From: Trematomus loennbergii
Lineage: Eukaryota > Chordata > Actinopteri > Perciformes > Nototheniidae
Assembly: GCA_012861695.1 (NCBI GenBank)
Contig: JAAOOA010000002.1
Coordinates: 28,894,304 to 28,958,303, forward strand
DNA: 64,000 bases
Direction: 5' to 3'
Position numbers and translations under genes: made by a program. Position 1 is the stretch's first letter, and each line of letters begins with the position of its first letter. Of this stretch, positions 1 through 12,186 are shown piece after piece. The notes beneath the pieces are model-generated. The model was not told the origin of the DNA and ran no database searches. It worked only from the letters and a program-made list of their open reading frames with translations.

Positions 1-993
1 CTGTTTCTGTGTTTGTAATTTAGTACAAACACAAAAACAGCAGATAGCTGTTTCTGTGTTTGTAATTTAGTACAAACACAGTACTACTTCAGTACATAAG
101 AAAGTCTGTTGTTGTGAGAGTTATGCCTAGGATTCACTTTGTGGCTGCAAATCGTTTTTTGGATTTGTTTCTAGGTATCTTAAAATTGTCCTTATGACTC
201 GCTGGAAGGCAGATCAGAAACATATGGAAATGAGTGATTTGAGCTCCATTCTCCAGTTCAAACAATTGCAACATCAGCATTTTTTTATTTTAGCATTTAA
301 GTCTGATCTGATATGGTAGATTAAAAAAAACACTGACCTTCGGTACCACTTCTCTCAAAACAAGAGTTGGATTACATTGAATTGTGACATGTAAGAATTG
401 ACCAAATCTACTGAAAGAGTTGTTGTTTATGTGTTTCCATTAGCTAATCACCTATAAACATTATATGCCAATCACACAAACGTATCACCAAATACTTGTA
501 AAAAGCAAGGTAATTGTCCCTGGTGTTGTACAGGGTCATATGCTATGAGTTCATGTTAATACAATCCTTACGAGCCATAGGGAGATTTTTCATCTGGCAA
601 ATCCATAGCCACAGCCATGAAAGTTTTCTGCATCCGGGCATTTGGGACAAAGCCGGTATCTGCTGTCTGGTGCCAGCGGATATTCGGATAGGCGTCACTT
701 TTGGAATTTTTTTCCCAGGTACTCAGCTGGAAGTGCAAATAAATCATGGATTAGTGTTACCCCTGAAACTATAAAACGCCAGGTTTTTATTTTATTTAAC
801 AAAAACAAAGGCAAATAAACAATGTTTCCCTCAGTATTCATTCAGCAGTAAAGTACTCCTGCGAGTCCATGAACATGACAAGTGTCTGTGGTTACTTCAC
901 TTTTATGGGCGCCGCTACTCAAATGTCACAGTATCATAATATCCATTGAAAACAAATGCCGGTGCCGGACACAAACACACAAGCATACATACA

Positions 994-1036
994 TCGGATA
1001 GGCGTCACTAGTTGAGTTTTTTTTTAAGGTAGACAG
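994..1036 (-). pseudogene. Partial duplicate SIAE exon 8 (copy A)
   Basis: On the minus strand a TTGCAG acceptor leads into the first 43 bases of a C/F-type exon 8 (reading LSTLKKNSTSDAYP). It then leaves exon homology with no donor. The complete exon 8, of a different (E-like) type, follows at 572-726. See also 18735-18777 in copy B. Confidence 0.7.
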
Positions 1037-1232
1037 CTGCAAGTACAAATAAATTATAGTTTGGATGTACAAAATAAAACAATTATAAAAATAAATCCTG
1101 ATAGAGAGCTGAGAATGAGGCTTGATTTTCAAAATAGAAGCCCAAAGAAGCAACGAAACAGCTAATGCTTTCAATACTTACTTAGCATTTCACATTAGTG
1201 TTCTGTGACCAAGTTAAACCACAGTCATAATT

Positions 1233-3571
1233 AGGGTCTGAGACCTAGGTCGGCGAAGACCCTATTGAAATCGGTCGCGCAGCGACCGATAAACCTTTGA
1301 CCCCCGCAACATATGTGAAAACTCACCAAATTTTGCACGCGCGTCAGAAGTGGTGCAACTTGAGATGTGTAATTGGTTCCGGAACTTTGCATCAAAAATT
1401 GCGTAGGGCACGCCCACTTCCGTTTTTAACGTAAACTCCCCCCACTTTAACTTTCACGTAAACGAACGAAACTCGCTACGCATATCTAGGGTGCGGAGAC
1501 AAACCAAAAGCCTCTTGTACCCCATTCACACCAACGGTGTTTCGGGGCCGGTTCGGTGCTGGTGCTTGAAAAGCACCGGGTTTTCCTGTTCACACCGCAG
1601 CGGAGCAGCCTCTAAGCTCCGGAATCCGGTTCGTTTCGAGCACCAAAAAGTTGTCCGTGTAGAAGCAAGAACCGCTTACGTCGGAGGGGGGCGAGATTAA
1701 CCTGAGATAACAGTTAAGGCGAGTACGGCAAATAAGAGTTGTAACCAGCAGTAGTGCTGAGCAAAGTGACTAGAACGCAACCACACCCTTGTAAAAAAAA
1801 AAAACGCTTTATAAAGTCAGGCAACACTAACCAGGCTTCGTGTGATTCTGTTTATTTGTACCTTACTTTGACCATCCGTTCGCTGTTATTGATCATTGTG
1901 GAGAGCAGGCAGACGTTTTGTTTGTTATTATAGCAGCTATCGGATGGAATCAATACATGGGCTGCACAGGTTGTCATGTATATAAAAGTATAAGGTTGGA
2001 GAAGTCGTTATTTTATTTAATCTGGCTTCGTATGATTAAAAGCAACACGATCATCGACCCGACGCAGTCGTTGTTGTGAGGTGAGCTCCGTTGGGGAGAA
2101 ACTCAGCGACGTAAACTGTGACGTCATGACGCAGCAGCGGCAGCACCAGTCGGGCTCTGAGCGGTGTGAAAAGAGCCGGCGCTAAACCGAAGAACCGGTT
2201 CTGAACCAGAAAAGCTCTAGCACGGAGCTAGAAGGGGAAAAGCCTTGGTGTGAAAGGGGTATTGGAGGGGTATAAAATAACGTACAGGAAGCCGGCCATT
2301 TTGAAAACGCGATTTATCGCGTTTTTTGTCCTCCGCACGAAATCTATCTTCTCCCAGGGACTTTATCCGTACGACTCGAAATTCGTCGGGTAGCATCTCG
2401 AGACATGGGCAATTGAAAGTTATCACGGAAGTTTTTTTCTTTCGCGCAGGCGTAGCTGTCATTTGGCGCCAAAGTTCGCGTTCGCTCGATGCTAGGCCAT
2501 CCCTCGCCATGGAACACGATGATGTCATAACGCCAACTGACATACTCAGAACGCCACCAAACTTCACATGATGGTTAACACTGCGGCCCTGAACAGCTCT
2601 ACGTCAAATTTGATGTTACTTAATATGGCGTTACCATGGCAACGAATCCCTCGCCATAAAACACAGTGTCGCTGTAACTCCAATGGACACGGTCCCATCG
2701 TCCCCCAATCTTCACTTTTATATCACCGGTCCATGCCTCAACAGCTCTACGTGAAATCTGAGATCTCACCGTATGCCGTTTCCATGGCAACGCATCCCTC
2801 GCCATAAAACACAATGTTGTCTTAAGTCAATGGAAAATGGTCCAAACTGCACCACACTTCATATGATGGCTACTAGTCCGGCCTCAACAGCTCTACGCCA
2901 ATTATGGGATGTCATCATATGCCGTTGCCATGGCAACGCATCCTTCGCCATAAAACACAATGTTGTCTTAAGTAATGGAAAATGGTCCAAACTACACCAG
3001 ACTTCAGATGACAGTTTATGGTCCGGCCCTCAACACCTCAATATGACAATAGTGAGTTTTCCTCAAAAGCTGTTACCATGGCAACGCATCCCTCGCCGTT
3101 AAGCACGATATTTCTATAAGTCCTGTGTAAATGGTAAAAAAGTGTTCACATTTCACATGTGTTCTAACAGTCAAGCCCTCGACACATATGTGTCAGTTTT
3201 GAGATTTCGTCAAATGTCGTTGCTATGGTAACAAAATGGTCGCCGTGAAACACGGTTTTCTCATAACTCCAGTTAACATGCTCTAAACGGCCCAAAACTT
3301 CACAGGTTTGATAACGATGCAGCCCTCAACACATCTAGGCGTATTATGTGGTGTCATCAAATGCCGTTGCCATGGCGACAGATCACTCGCCATCAAACAC
3401 AATGTTTATGATACTGCTACAACTCGTACGTATGTATGTACGTTGTCCGATCGGCCTGAAACTTCCCACGTTTGCCAACGGCCGAGTCCTCGAGACACCT
3501 ACAAACACACCTCAACGTGCGGACAACAGCCTGCGGAGCGTCGAAGACCCGCTCAGCGCTGCTTGCAGCTT
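1233..3571 (-). mobile_element. 2.3 kb insertion with CCATGGCAAC repeat units, intron 7 of copy A
   Basis: It interrupts sequence that is continuous in copies B, C and F, with TAATT on both sides (1228-1232 and 3572-3576). On the minus strand it starts AAGCTGCAAGCAGCGC. Inside, from about 2590 to 3390, several diverged units of about 165-175 bases each contain a form of GCCATGGCAACG followed by a 'TCGCCATAAAACAC' stretch. The other end has a short hairpin (ATCGGTCGC-GCA-GCGACCGAT near 1270-1290). It carries a nested Harbinger-like element at 1518-2261. No transposase was seen; the class is not known to me. Confidence 0.6.
1518..2261. mobile_element. Harbinger-like non-autonomous element (short version), nested
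   Basis: The ends read TACCCCATTCACACC and GTGTGAAAGGGGTA, with a 3-base duplication TTG on each side. It is the same family as 26299-27454 but lacks about 0.4 kb of the middle. It has no transposase. The 3-base target and terminal repeat style suggest PIF/Harbinger, by inference. Confidence 0.6.
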
Positions 3572-5285
3572 TAATTTAGTTTGAACTCAATTCTGTCATT
3601 CTCCGTTTTGGAAAAGGCAATAAAGTAAAAGGCTAACAAACTTAAAAAGTGACTTATTTTATGTTTAAATAAGTGCAGGGCTATGGATTTATGTACATTT
3701 TTCAGTGGTTCCTGTGGATTTTGAGAAATGAATAATACATATTTGGGGGGAAAAAAGCATCTAAGGGACAATTTGCTGTAGTGTGATTTTGCTATTAAAA
3801 CTAAAATCATTAATGTTACATACCTGTACAAATCCAAAAGGGAAATCGAGAGCCGTCTGCCCTCCTGAGCCCTGATGAAACGCCATCCTCCAGTCATCAA
3901 TCATAGCAGGGAAGGAACAGTTGTACTTCTCTTGATGATAAATGGTGTTAGCCTCACCTAAGAGCAACCAACACAAGGCGTATACAGTACATGCAGGACA
4001 AACATGAAAATCAGAAACCTTTGCAGCCCGTCCTACCTTGGTACCAGATGGCTCCTTTGATGGTCATGTTCAGCAGTGGGTGGATCATTGCATTCCACAA
4101 CACTGAATTTACTTTGGGACTGAAAGAATTTAAGGTACAATAAAGAGTCAACCTTGTAGTTAGTTAATATACAACATTAAAGCACTACTTAATGTGTGTT
4201 TGGAAATCGATCGGTATGACAAAACATAATATGATGATATAATACTGTATCTATATCTTTATTGAATCCCTGAAACTTACCCGTCACCAGGCTGCTGTAG
4301 TAGTCCACAGTGCTGTAGTGCTCTTGGAGAGCACCAGGGTTCGATAGGTGTGCCCCCAACAGGACTCCACCAGTCCTATGGGGTACTGCAGCTTATCATA
4401 CAAATCACGCCCAAAGAGCCAGCACACTGCAGAGAAACCGGACAGATCTGGAAAAAATCTGCCTGTTAAGTAGTCAATCAGCAGAATGCAAAAAGGTGAT
4501 AAAACGCACATAAACAAATACCAACATGGTTGATTACATCGCTGTGCTGCAATCAAACAAAACACTAGCTTGGACTCATGAACATGTGACTGAGTATGCA
4601 TGTTTCTATTTCAAAGCATTTAAGACAGGTTCAGTTGCAGTTAAGTAACCCACCTAAACCTTTAATCTGCAAACACAGATTTAAACCATTTTATGATAAA
4701 TAAATATCTTAAACCCACATAATGGCGGCACAGACCAGGGAATTTGGACGTCAATCAAATCAGTTTGCTCAGTTTTGCTCTGGGCCAGGGTTGCCATAAA
4801 AGTCCTCACATGAGGATAATATGCTGCACGCTTCAGCTCCTTTGATGCATTGAGACCTATTGGAGAATAAATACAAAATGAATAAATATATACATATCAA
4901 ACAGAATGTCCCATACATCTGGAATGTTTCATGGCACCAATATATTTGTGCAACATTTTTTGTGTAGTTTAGGCTTTTCTGACTTGTACTGCACATTTTT
5001 GAGAGATGGTCAGATCAGAAAAACACACAGGTGTTCACCTGGTTCGGCCTACCTTAGATACTTCAAACAACATGTTGCTCTGTCCTCCACACAGCCAAAT
5101 GTCTCCAAACAGCACGTCTGTCAGAACAGCTGTGATGTTCTGCACGGCTGCTGTCACATTGTAGGGACCTCCAGCTTCAACAGGGTCTAGAGTGACCCGC
5201 CAGGTACCTGTAAAGACAGTCAGTGACACTAAGGGCTCTTCTAATTTCCCAATGTCGTGCACGCTGGGCTCCTCATTCCTCTGGC

Positions 5286-5824
5286 CTTTCATTCTTTGTC
5301 ATTTTTACCAAGCATTCATTGAGAGCCTTATTTGTTTTTCTTTATCTGCTGGTTCCATAGCCTTACACTGAAAGACAGGAACAGCCTGAACAGCATTGTT
5401 AAAACCTGCTCTAAGATCATCGGCGTGAAACAGAGACATAAATTCCTTCTGTAACCAACAGATTCTGCAGAAAGCGAGAGCATTCTGAACTATCCAGGTC
5501 ATGTTCTTTCACATGAATTTTGTCTGTTGCCATCAGGGCGAAGATATGCTCTACCTGCTCTAAAGACTAATCGCTTTTCAAAATCATTCATCCCTTCTGC
5601 ACTCAAACTTTTAAATTCTTGAAAGGCTTTTAACTTGATTATTTATTTATTTATTATTGTGATGCTATGAACTATTTATAGTGTAAATTGGAATGATCCA
5701 CATCTGTGCTCCCGGGTGTATCTGTGTGTTTTCTTCCTGTATGTTCCTGCCTGTGTACATAACATAAGCTGCTGCTCATAACCAATTGCCCCTTGCGGGA
5801 TTAATAAAGTTGTTGATTGATTGA
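5286..5824 (+). mobile_element. LINE 3' fragment in intron 2 of copy A
   Basis: Reading plus, it encodes the end of a LINE ORF2 (KDRNSLNSIVKTCSKIIG is clear in the copy B version, and the ORF ends FIPSALKLLNS), then a 3' UTR ending TTAATAAAGTTGTTGATTGATTGA. The same insertion lies at the same intron position in B and X but is absent from C, D and F. Assignment to the CR1/L2 (Jockey) group is inference from the C-terminal motif. Confidence 0.6.
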
Positions 5825-6300
5825 CCCGGAAATCTATCTCAGCAATCCATCTTGGATGAACCTCAATTTGTAAAATGCATCTCAAGGAGAGGGGAGTGAG
5901 GAGCTATGAGCGAGGATACACCAGTGAATCATCTAAAACCATGGACTCTACAAATGTAAATCAACTGCATTTATAAAGTGCTTTTCCAGTCAGCATTAAC
6001 AGTCACTTATACTGAGGAAGAGGCTAAGATACAAGGTGCCACCTGCTCAGGGAGACTAACAATCACACACTGTTGGAGGACCCAATCAGGAGCAAAGTCC
6101 CACAGACACTTTGACATGTTGCCTAGAGAAGCTGGGGATCAAACCACATTATTTAAGATGACCAAATGCACATTCAAACGTTCTGAGCTTCAACGTTTGT
6201 TTAGCGCCTCACAAGGCTCTGTTATCGTTAAATGAAGGCCAAAGGTTACATCCAAGTCAAATGTTACAATCGAGACACATGATTTTAAAAGTGCAAATAG

Positions 6301-6301
6301 C

Positions 6302-6384
<83 letters not shown>

Positions 6385-6387
6385 AGA
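6301..6387. repeat. (GA)n microsatellite, intron 2 of copy A
   Basis: A nearly pure GA run. The same tract (as CT on the sense strand of the plus copies) lies at the same intron 2 position in X, B, C, D and F with different lengths. The long RE or SL reading frames across it are artefacts. Confidence 0.95.
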
Positions 6388-6647
6388 GAACTGAAAGCTG
6401 TAAAAACTGGTTCTCCTGTCATGCTTCCCTCAGCTGACTTTGCTTTGGCCCCTTCAACACTACCCTTGATCACATTCATCTATCTACTCACCATATTGAT
6501 AGTTTCAATTAACCTTAGTCTAATATGTGTATTATTGTATTGTAAGTAAATCCCTTACATGGACTCCCTCCTTGTCATGTAACCTGAGCCAGTTTTTGAC
6601 AGAGACCAAATTATTATATGAAAGCTGTTACCTTTTGACTCTTATTA

Positions 6648-8526
6648 ACCACCACAGACCTGCGACAGTGACACCTCTCTGCTGAACAACCTCAATGGCT
6701 TCTTCGCAAGCTTTGAAGCACAGAACAGCATACCTGCGCAGAAAACAACGCCTCCACCCAACGACCAGGCTATCTGTCTGTCCCCAGGAAGTGTGAGGAG
6801 CGTTAAGGATTAACGCGCTGACAACATTCCTGGTCGTGTGCTAAAGGACTGCGCCGCTGAGCTCACAGATTTCCTCACAGACATCTTCAACATCTCCCTG
6901 AGCAAGGCTGTTGTTCCCTCGTGCTTCAAGGTAACCACCATCATACCTGTGCCGAAGACGTCATCACCTTCCTGCTTCAATGACTACTGCCCAGTAGCGC
7001 TGACTTCCACCATCATGAAGTGCTTTGAGCGGCTAGTCATGAAGCAAATCAAATCCACCCTCCCCCCTCACTGGACCCGTTTCAGTTTGCATAGCGAGCA
7101 AAGCGGTCCACTGAGGATGCAATCTCCTCTGATCTCCACCCAGCCCTCACCCACCTGGACACTAAAAACTCTTATGTTAGGATGCTGTTCATAGACTTTA
7201 GCTCAGTGTTCAACACTATCATCTCCCAGAAGCTGGTTTGCAAGCTAATAAACCTGGGCCTCAGCCCCTTTCTCTGCAAATGGCTGCTGGACTTCCTCAC
7301 TGCCAGACCCCAATCTGTATGGGTCGGCAACAACACATCAGGCACCATCACACTGAGTACGGGGTTCCCCAAGGATGTGTGCTCAGCCCCCTGCTCTTCA
7401 CCCTGCTGACCCACGACTGCAGTGCACACCCACCCACAGCTTCAACCACTTCATCAAGTTTGCGGATGACACAACCGTGGGTTTCATCAGCAACAACGAC
7501 GAAACCCACTACAGGAGAGACGAGAGAGGTGAACCAGCTGGCCACGTGGTGCATAGACAACAATCTCTTTCTCAATGTGGAGAAAGCAAAGGAGATTGTT
7601 GTCGTCTTCAGGAGAACCTACACCAAACACCCCCAACCATTGACCCTCGGTGGTGCTGCTGTGGAGCAGGTGAGCTGTACCAAATGATTGGGGTGCACAT
7701 CAACAAGGACCTCTCCTGGAGTAACAACACCACGTCAATCACCAAGAAAGCCCAGCAGCTTCTCTACTTCGTCCGCAAACTGAAGAGAGCAGGAGCTTCA
7801 CCCCCCCCCATCATGCTCTCCTTCTACCGAGGCCCATCGAGAGCATCCTTAGCAGCTGCATCACGGTGTAGTTCGGAAGCTGCACAGCATCGAACCGCAA
7901 GACCCTGCAGTGCGTCGTGAACACTGCTGAGAGGGTCATCGGTGCCTCACTCCCATCACTCCTGGACCTCTACAACACCCGCCTCACCCGCAGAGGACTC
8001 AGCATTGTGGGTGACCCCACCCATCCCTCAACTGACACTTCACCCTCCTGCCTTCAGGGAGGAGGTTCTGCAGCCTGAGGTCGAGCACAACCAGACTAAA
8101 GAACAGTTTTTTTACACCAGGCTGTCAGGAGGCTGAACTATCTCCTCCCTCCACTCTCTCTCTCCCTGCCCCCACTGGACTATAACTCCCACACACACTC
8201 AGACACTCAAATCCAGCACAAGACACTTTTTATTACGCTGCTATGGACACTCTGCAATAAATGCACATTCTATGGACAATTTTGCACCAAAGATATTGTT
8301 ATTGAAGTGACTGTTATTTTGTATTATTTTGTATATATTGATTGTTGTGTTTTTTATCTTAATGTGTGCATATGTGTAAATGTGTCTGTTGATTGTGTAT
8401 ATAGGATATACATATTTTATACATATTTTTATACATATCTGTATATTGTATAATTTTATATTCGAGATTGTTGGAAACGTCTGTAAACACAAACTGAGTA
8501 AGATAGACATTAAAGTTTACTTTGAC
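6648..8526 (+). mobile_element. CR1/L2-type LINE fragment with broken reverse transcriptase, intron 2 of copy A
   Basis: Conceptual translations in several frames give reverse-transcriptase blocks: [74 protein letters not shown] and FADDTT, the catalytic palm motif. Frame changes near 7090, 7190, 7370, 7500 and 7690 break the ORF. It is 5' truncated and ends near TTTGACTTTTGAC. The target CTTTTGACTCTTATTA is repeated imperfectly on both sides (6634-6647 and 8527-8539). Oriented opposite to copy A. Confidence 0.8.
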
Positions 8527-9194
8527 TTTTGACTTATTATATTAAAGCAACATCCCCTCCTTTAAACACAGGTCTGTTATTATTTCAACTACTTCAAAAC
8601 TTCTACTATATCAGGTCACAACCTAACTGTCTGAATAGTGGTTACAGCTCTGAGCATGCAGTCTCTTTCACATCACTCCCCAACAGGATCAATCAGTTCA
8701 ATCTGTTTGGTACCCTTTGGTTGTCAGCATAAAAACATCAGATAGGAAATAAAATGCTTTTACTAACCGTTTGTCACTGTGGCCTGTGAGATTTTCTGTT
8801 GGTGTTGTCCTGACAAGGTGAATTTCACCTGTGCCCCCTCGGATCCATAGCCCCAAACTACAGCTCTCTCTGGAGACTTCTGCAGCACCATGTGGTCTTG
8901 ATAGTAGGAGGCGAAGCGCAGGACCCCATCTACACACATATACATCAATATGCGAGTGCAGAATAATTAAAATAACAATACATAAAGAAGGGATTTTGGA
9001 GATAGTGTAAGTAAGTGCAAATAGGCCTATGCCTTTTTGTTTCTGTTTGAAAATAATAACGCAGTAACATTTTGACACGGTAGTAGCCTACAAGTTGTAG
9101 TAGCCTACAGGTTAATGCTGACCAAACGATACTAACCACAGTTGTGAATAGAAGCTGCAACCAGTATAAAAACACTACAAAGTATTATCGCCAT

Positions 9195-9768
9195 GACAAC
9201 AAGATGATTTCCAGGTTAACCAATAGCTGCAAAGTCACGCAGATTGAGTTTACGTGATGAAGTATCAAACGGTAAACTAACTCGTGATTTATCCAAACGA
9301 GTTTAGCGAGTTGTTTCCGTATGCCTGTTACATCCGTAAACAATATAGTGTAGCGCACTGTGGAACTTCAAAATAAAAGCACACAAGCTCAAAAGTGCCA
9401 ACATTTTAATCCTCTTTAAAAATATTGAAGGGAATTTGAAATCTGTGTCACAACAATACGAACAAGCCTATGCCTAATGACTGCCTGCAGTTGTTGTGTA
9501 GCCTGCTATATTTGTAAAAGCAGCCGTTGGTCTGATTTAGGTTGCAGTGAGATAATTACATGTAATCGCCAAAGATGATGCATGCTGCCTTCTAGTGGCC
9601 AACACAACATTAAATAAAGGAATCAGTAAAAAAGTGCCGAAAGAGCTTCATTACCCAAATAATTTAAATTGGATTTTACAATCATAGTGAAGAAGTTTTT
9701 GTTGCTTTTTTTGTGTCAATGTTTGTGACAGTCATCTTGACGAGTTGAGATGTTTACAATTGGATTAT
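9195..9768. promoter_or_regulatory. Head-to-head 5' flank between SIAE copies A and X
   Basis: The region just upstream of copy A's ATG (to about 9690) and the region upstream of X's exon 1 (from 9768) are inverted versions of the same SIAE 5' flank, separated by about 80 bases of other sequence. The flank contains GGTTAACC about 25 bases before the ATG and a conserved TCATCACGTAA block. In A and F the first site is preceded by ATTGG (inverted CCAAT); B, C, D and X have lost it. Transcription start sites cannot be placed from sequence alone. Confidence 0.5.
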
Positions 9769-10093
9769 TAGGCATAGGCTTGTTCGTATTATTGTGAGTG
9801 ACACAGATTTAAAATTCCCTTCAATATTTTTAAAGAGGATTAAAATGTTGGCACTTTTGAGCTTGTGTGCTTTTATTTTGAAGGTCCGCAGTGCGCTAGA
9901 CTATATTTTTACGGATGTAACAGGCATACTGAAAACAACTCGTTTGGATAAATCACGAGTTAGTTTACCGTTTGATACTTCATCACGTAAACTCAATCTG
10001 CGTGACTTTGCAGTTTTTGGTTAACCTGGAAATCATCTTGTTGTCATGGCGATAAGACTTTGTAGTGTTTTTATACTGGTTGCAGCTTCTATT

Positions 10094-11186
10094 TACTTAC
10101 CTTCAAAACCTCTCTTAAAGAGCACCTTCGGGGAGAGCATTGCAAAACTGGCCCCGGTAATGGTACAAATCTCAACCCATCTATGTATATACTCGCATTT
10201 TAGACTCTGTTACTAACTGTATATCTGTAGACTTGGTATGTCTTAAATGTCCGGTTAGGATGTATTAGAATGAAATCTAAAATGAAAATTGTAAATAAGC
10301 CATCTGTATGTAAAAAACCACCTGTATGTAAATTGTAAATAAGCAGTGGCGTTTTCTCCCGGAGGCCAAGGGAAGCCAGGCTTCCCCTGTTTTTTCGGAT
10401 TGTAGTTATAATTTAAATAAATAAATAAAAACACTTTGTTTTGTTTCGATAATTCTCCTTTGCTGTGTGTTGCTGCCGGCCCGTCTCTCCCCCACTCTCA
10501 TTGAGTATTTTACAAAGAGTGAAACAAACAGCGCCCCTCTAGATGTTATGGTGAAACAGTAGATTGCATTCACTGTTGCGAGAGGAGGCCAGTCGGATCG
10601 GGCTTCCCTTTGGTGAAAAAAATTGAGGGATTGACCAATCAGATGAGGCCCACGTGATGCCCCTGCCAACCTGTGATTGGTCAGGGCCATGCCAAGGGAA
10701 GCCAGCTACCTCTGGCTTATTGCATTTGGGGGGGTGTGTGTCTGCATAAATTAATAAGAAAATGCTTAAATTAATAAAACGAGAGTTTCGGCTGGAGAGT
10801 GCGTGCGGACCTGTCGGTTAGATAACAGGCGTGTGCAAGTCCTGCATCTGTGTGATACAAATGTGTGTAAAATGATACCGGGCGCTGTAATCACTCATCT
10901 GGTTACATATTGACCACCCCCCCGCCCCCCCCCCCCCAACCAACCCAAAAAAATGGGCTTCCCCTAAATTTTTCCCCACGCCACGCTACTGTAAATAAGC
11001 CATCTGTATGTCAAATATGTCTTATATGTCTTAAATGATATGATGAATTGGAAAAGGGGGACCCTGATGTAAACAGGACGAAAGTCTTTCTCTGGTCTGC
11101 ATCCCCTTAACAATTGTATGTTTTGAGCTGTACTGTACTGTACCCAATATACAAGCTGTTAATAAACTTTTCAATCAATCAATCAA
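10094..11186 (+). mobile_element. Retroelement 3' fragment inserted into exon 1 of fragment X
   Basis: It splits exon 1 with TATT on both sides and ends in AATCAATCAATCAA, a microsatellite-like tail usual for teleost LINEs, preceded by AATAAA. It has no coding part. It carries a nested hAT element at 10344-10991. A LINE 3' fragment is the best guess. Confidence 0.55.
10344..10991. mobile_element. Non-autonomous hAT element, nested
   Basis: Ends CAGTGGCG and CGCTACTG, flanked by the exact 8-base duplication TAAATAAG (10336-10343 and 10992-10999), which is diagnostic of hAT transposons. No transposase ORF. Confidence 0.85.
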
Positions 11187-11289
11187 TATTCACGACTGTG
11201 GTTAGTATCGTTTGGTCAGCATTAACCTGTACTAAAAAAAGCAAAGTCAGCTGAGGGAAGCATGACAGGAGAACCAGTTTTTACAGCTT

Positions 11290-11437
<148 letters not shown>

Positions 11438-11891
11438 TATTTGCACTTTTAAAATCATGTGTCTCGATTGTAACATTTGACTTGGATGTAACCTTTGGCC
11501 TTCATTTAACGATAACAGAGCCTTGTGAGGCGCTAAACAAACGTTGAAGCTCAGAACGTTTGAATGTGCATTTGGTCATCTTAAATAATGTAGTTTGATC
11601 CCCAGCTTCTCTAGGCAACATGTCGAAGTGTCCGTGGGACTTTGCTCCTGATTGGGTCCTCCAACAGTGTGTGATTGTTAGTCTCCCTGAGCAGGTGGCA
11701 CCTTGTATCTTAGCCTCTTCCTCAGTATAAGTGAGTGTTAATGCTGACTGGAAAAGCACTTTATAAATGCAGTTGGTTTACATAGAGTCCATGGTTTTAG
11801 ATGATTCACTGGTGTATCCTCGCTCATAGCTCCTCACTCCCCTCTCCTTGAGATGCATTTTACAAATTGAGGTTCATCCAAGATGGATTGC

Positions 11892-12165
11892 TGAGATAGA
11901 TTTCCGGGTCAATCAACCAATCACAACTTTATTAATCCCGCAAGGGCAATTGGTTATGAGCAGCAGCTTATGTCATGTACACAGGCAGGAACATACAGGA
12001 AGAAAACACACAGATACACCCGGGAGCACAGATGTGGATCATTCCAATTTACACTATAAATAGTTCATAGCATCACAATAATAAATAAATAAATAATCAG
12101 TTAAAAGCCTTTCAAGAATTTAAAAGTTTGAGTGCAGAAGGGATGAATGATTTTGAATATGTATT
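11892..12165 (-). mobile_element. LINE 3' fragment in fragment X
   Basis: Same element and insertion point as 5286-5824 and 16308-16842. It is cut short at about 12165, where the transposase-bearing segment begins. Confidence 0.6.
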
Positions 12166-12186
12166 TGTGATGCAGTAGCAAGGGCA

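Larger units (their letters stand above)
572..9194 (-). pseudogene. siae: SIAE copy A: sialate O-acetylesterase, inverted, frame-broken, 3' end outside the window
   Basis: Exons on the minus strand: 1 9137-9194 (signal peptide MAIILCSVFILVAASI), 2 8768-8929, 3 5053-5207 (GDIWLCGGQSNM, nucleophile serine kept), 4 4719-4856, 5 4281-4447, 6 4037-4119, 7 3824-3957, 8 572-726. Exons 9-10 would lie left of base 1; the window opens in intron 8. All visible exons have GT/AG borders. Against the other copies exon 4 lacks one base near its start, which brings an early stop, and exon 5 lacks two G in the run coding WGG. These add to -3, but the frame between them is wrong. The exon 1 donor is GTTAGT, shared with X; the later copies have GTGAGT. 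Intron 7 holds a partial second exon 8 and a 2.3 kb insertion; intron 2 holds a LINE. SIAE identity follows from exon-by-exon likeness to the vertebrate protein. Probably a pseudogene unless the indels are assembly errors. Confidence 0.85.
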
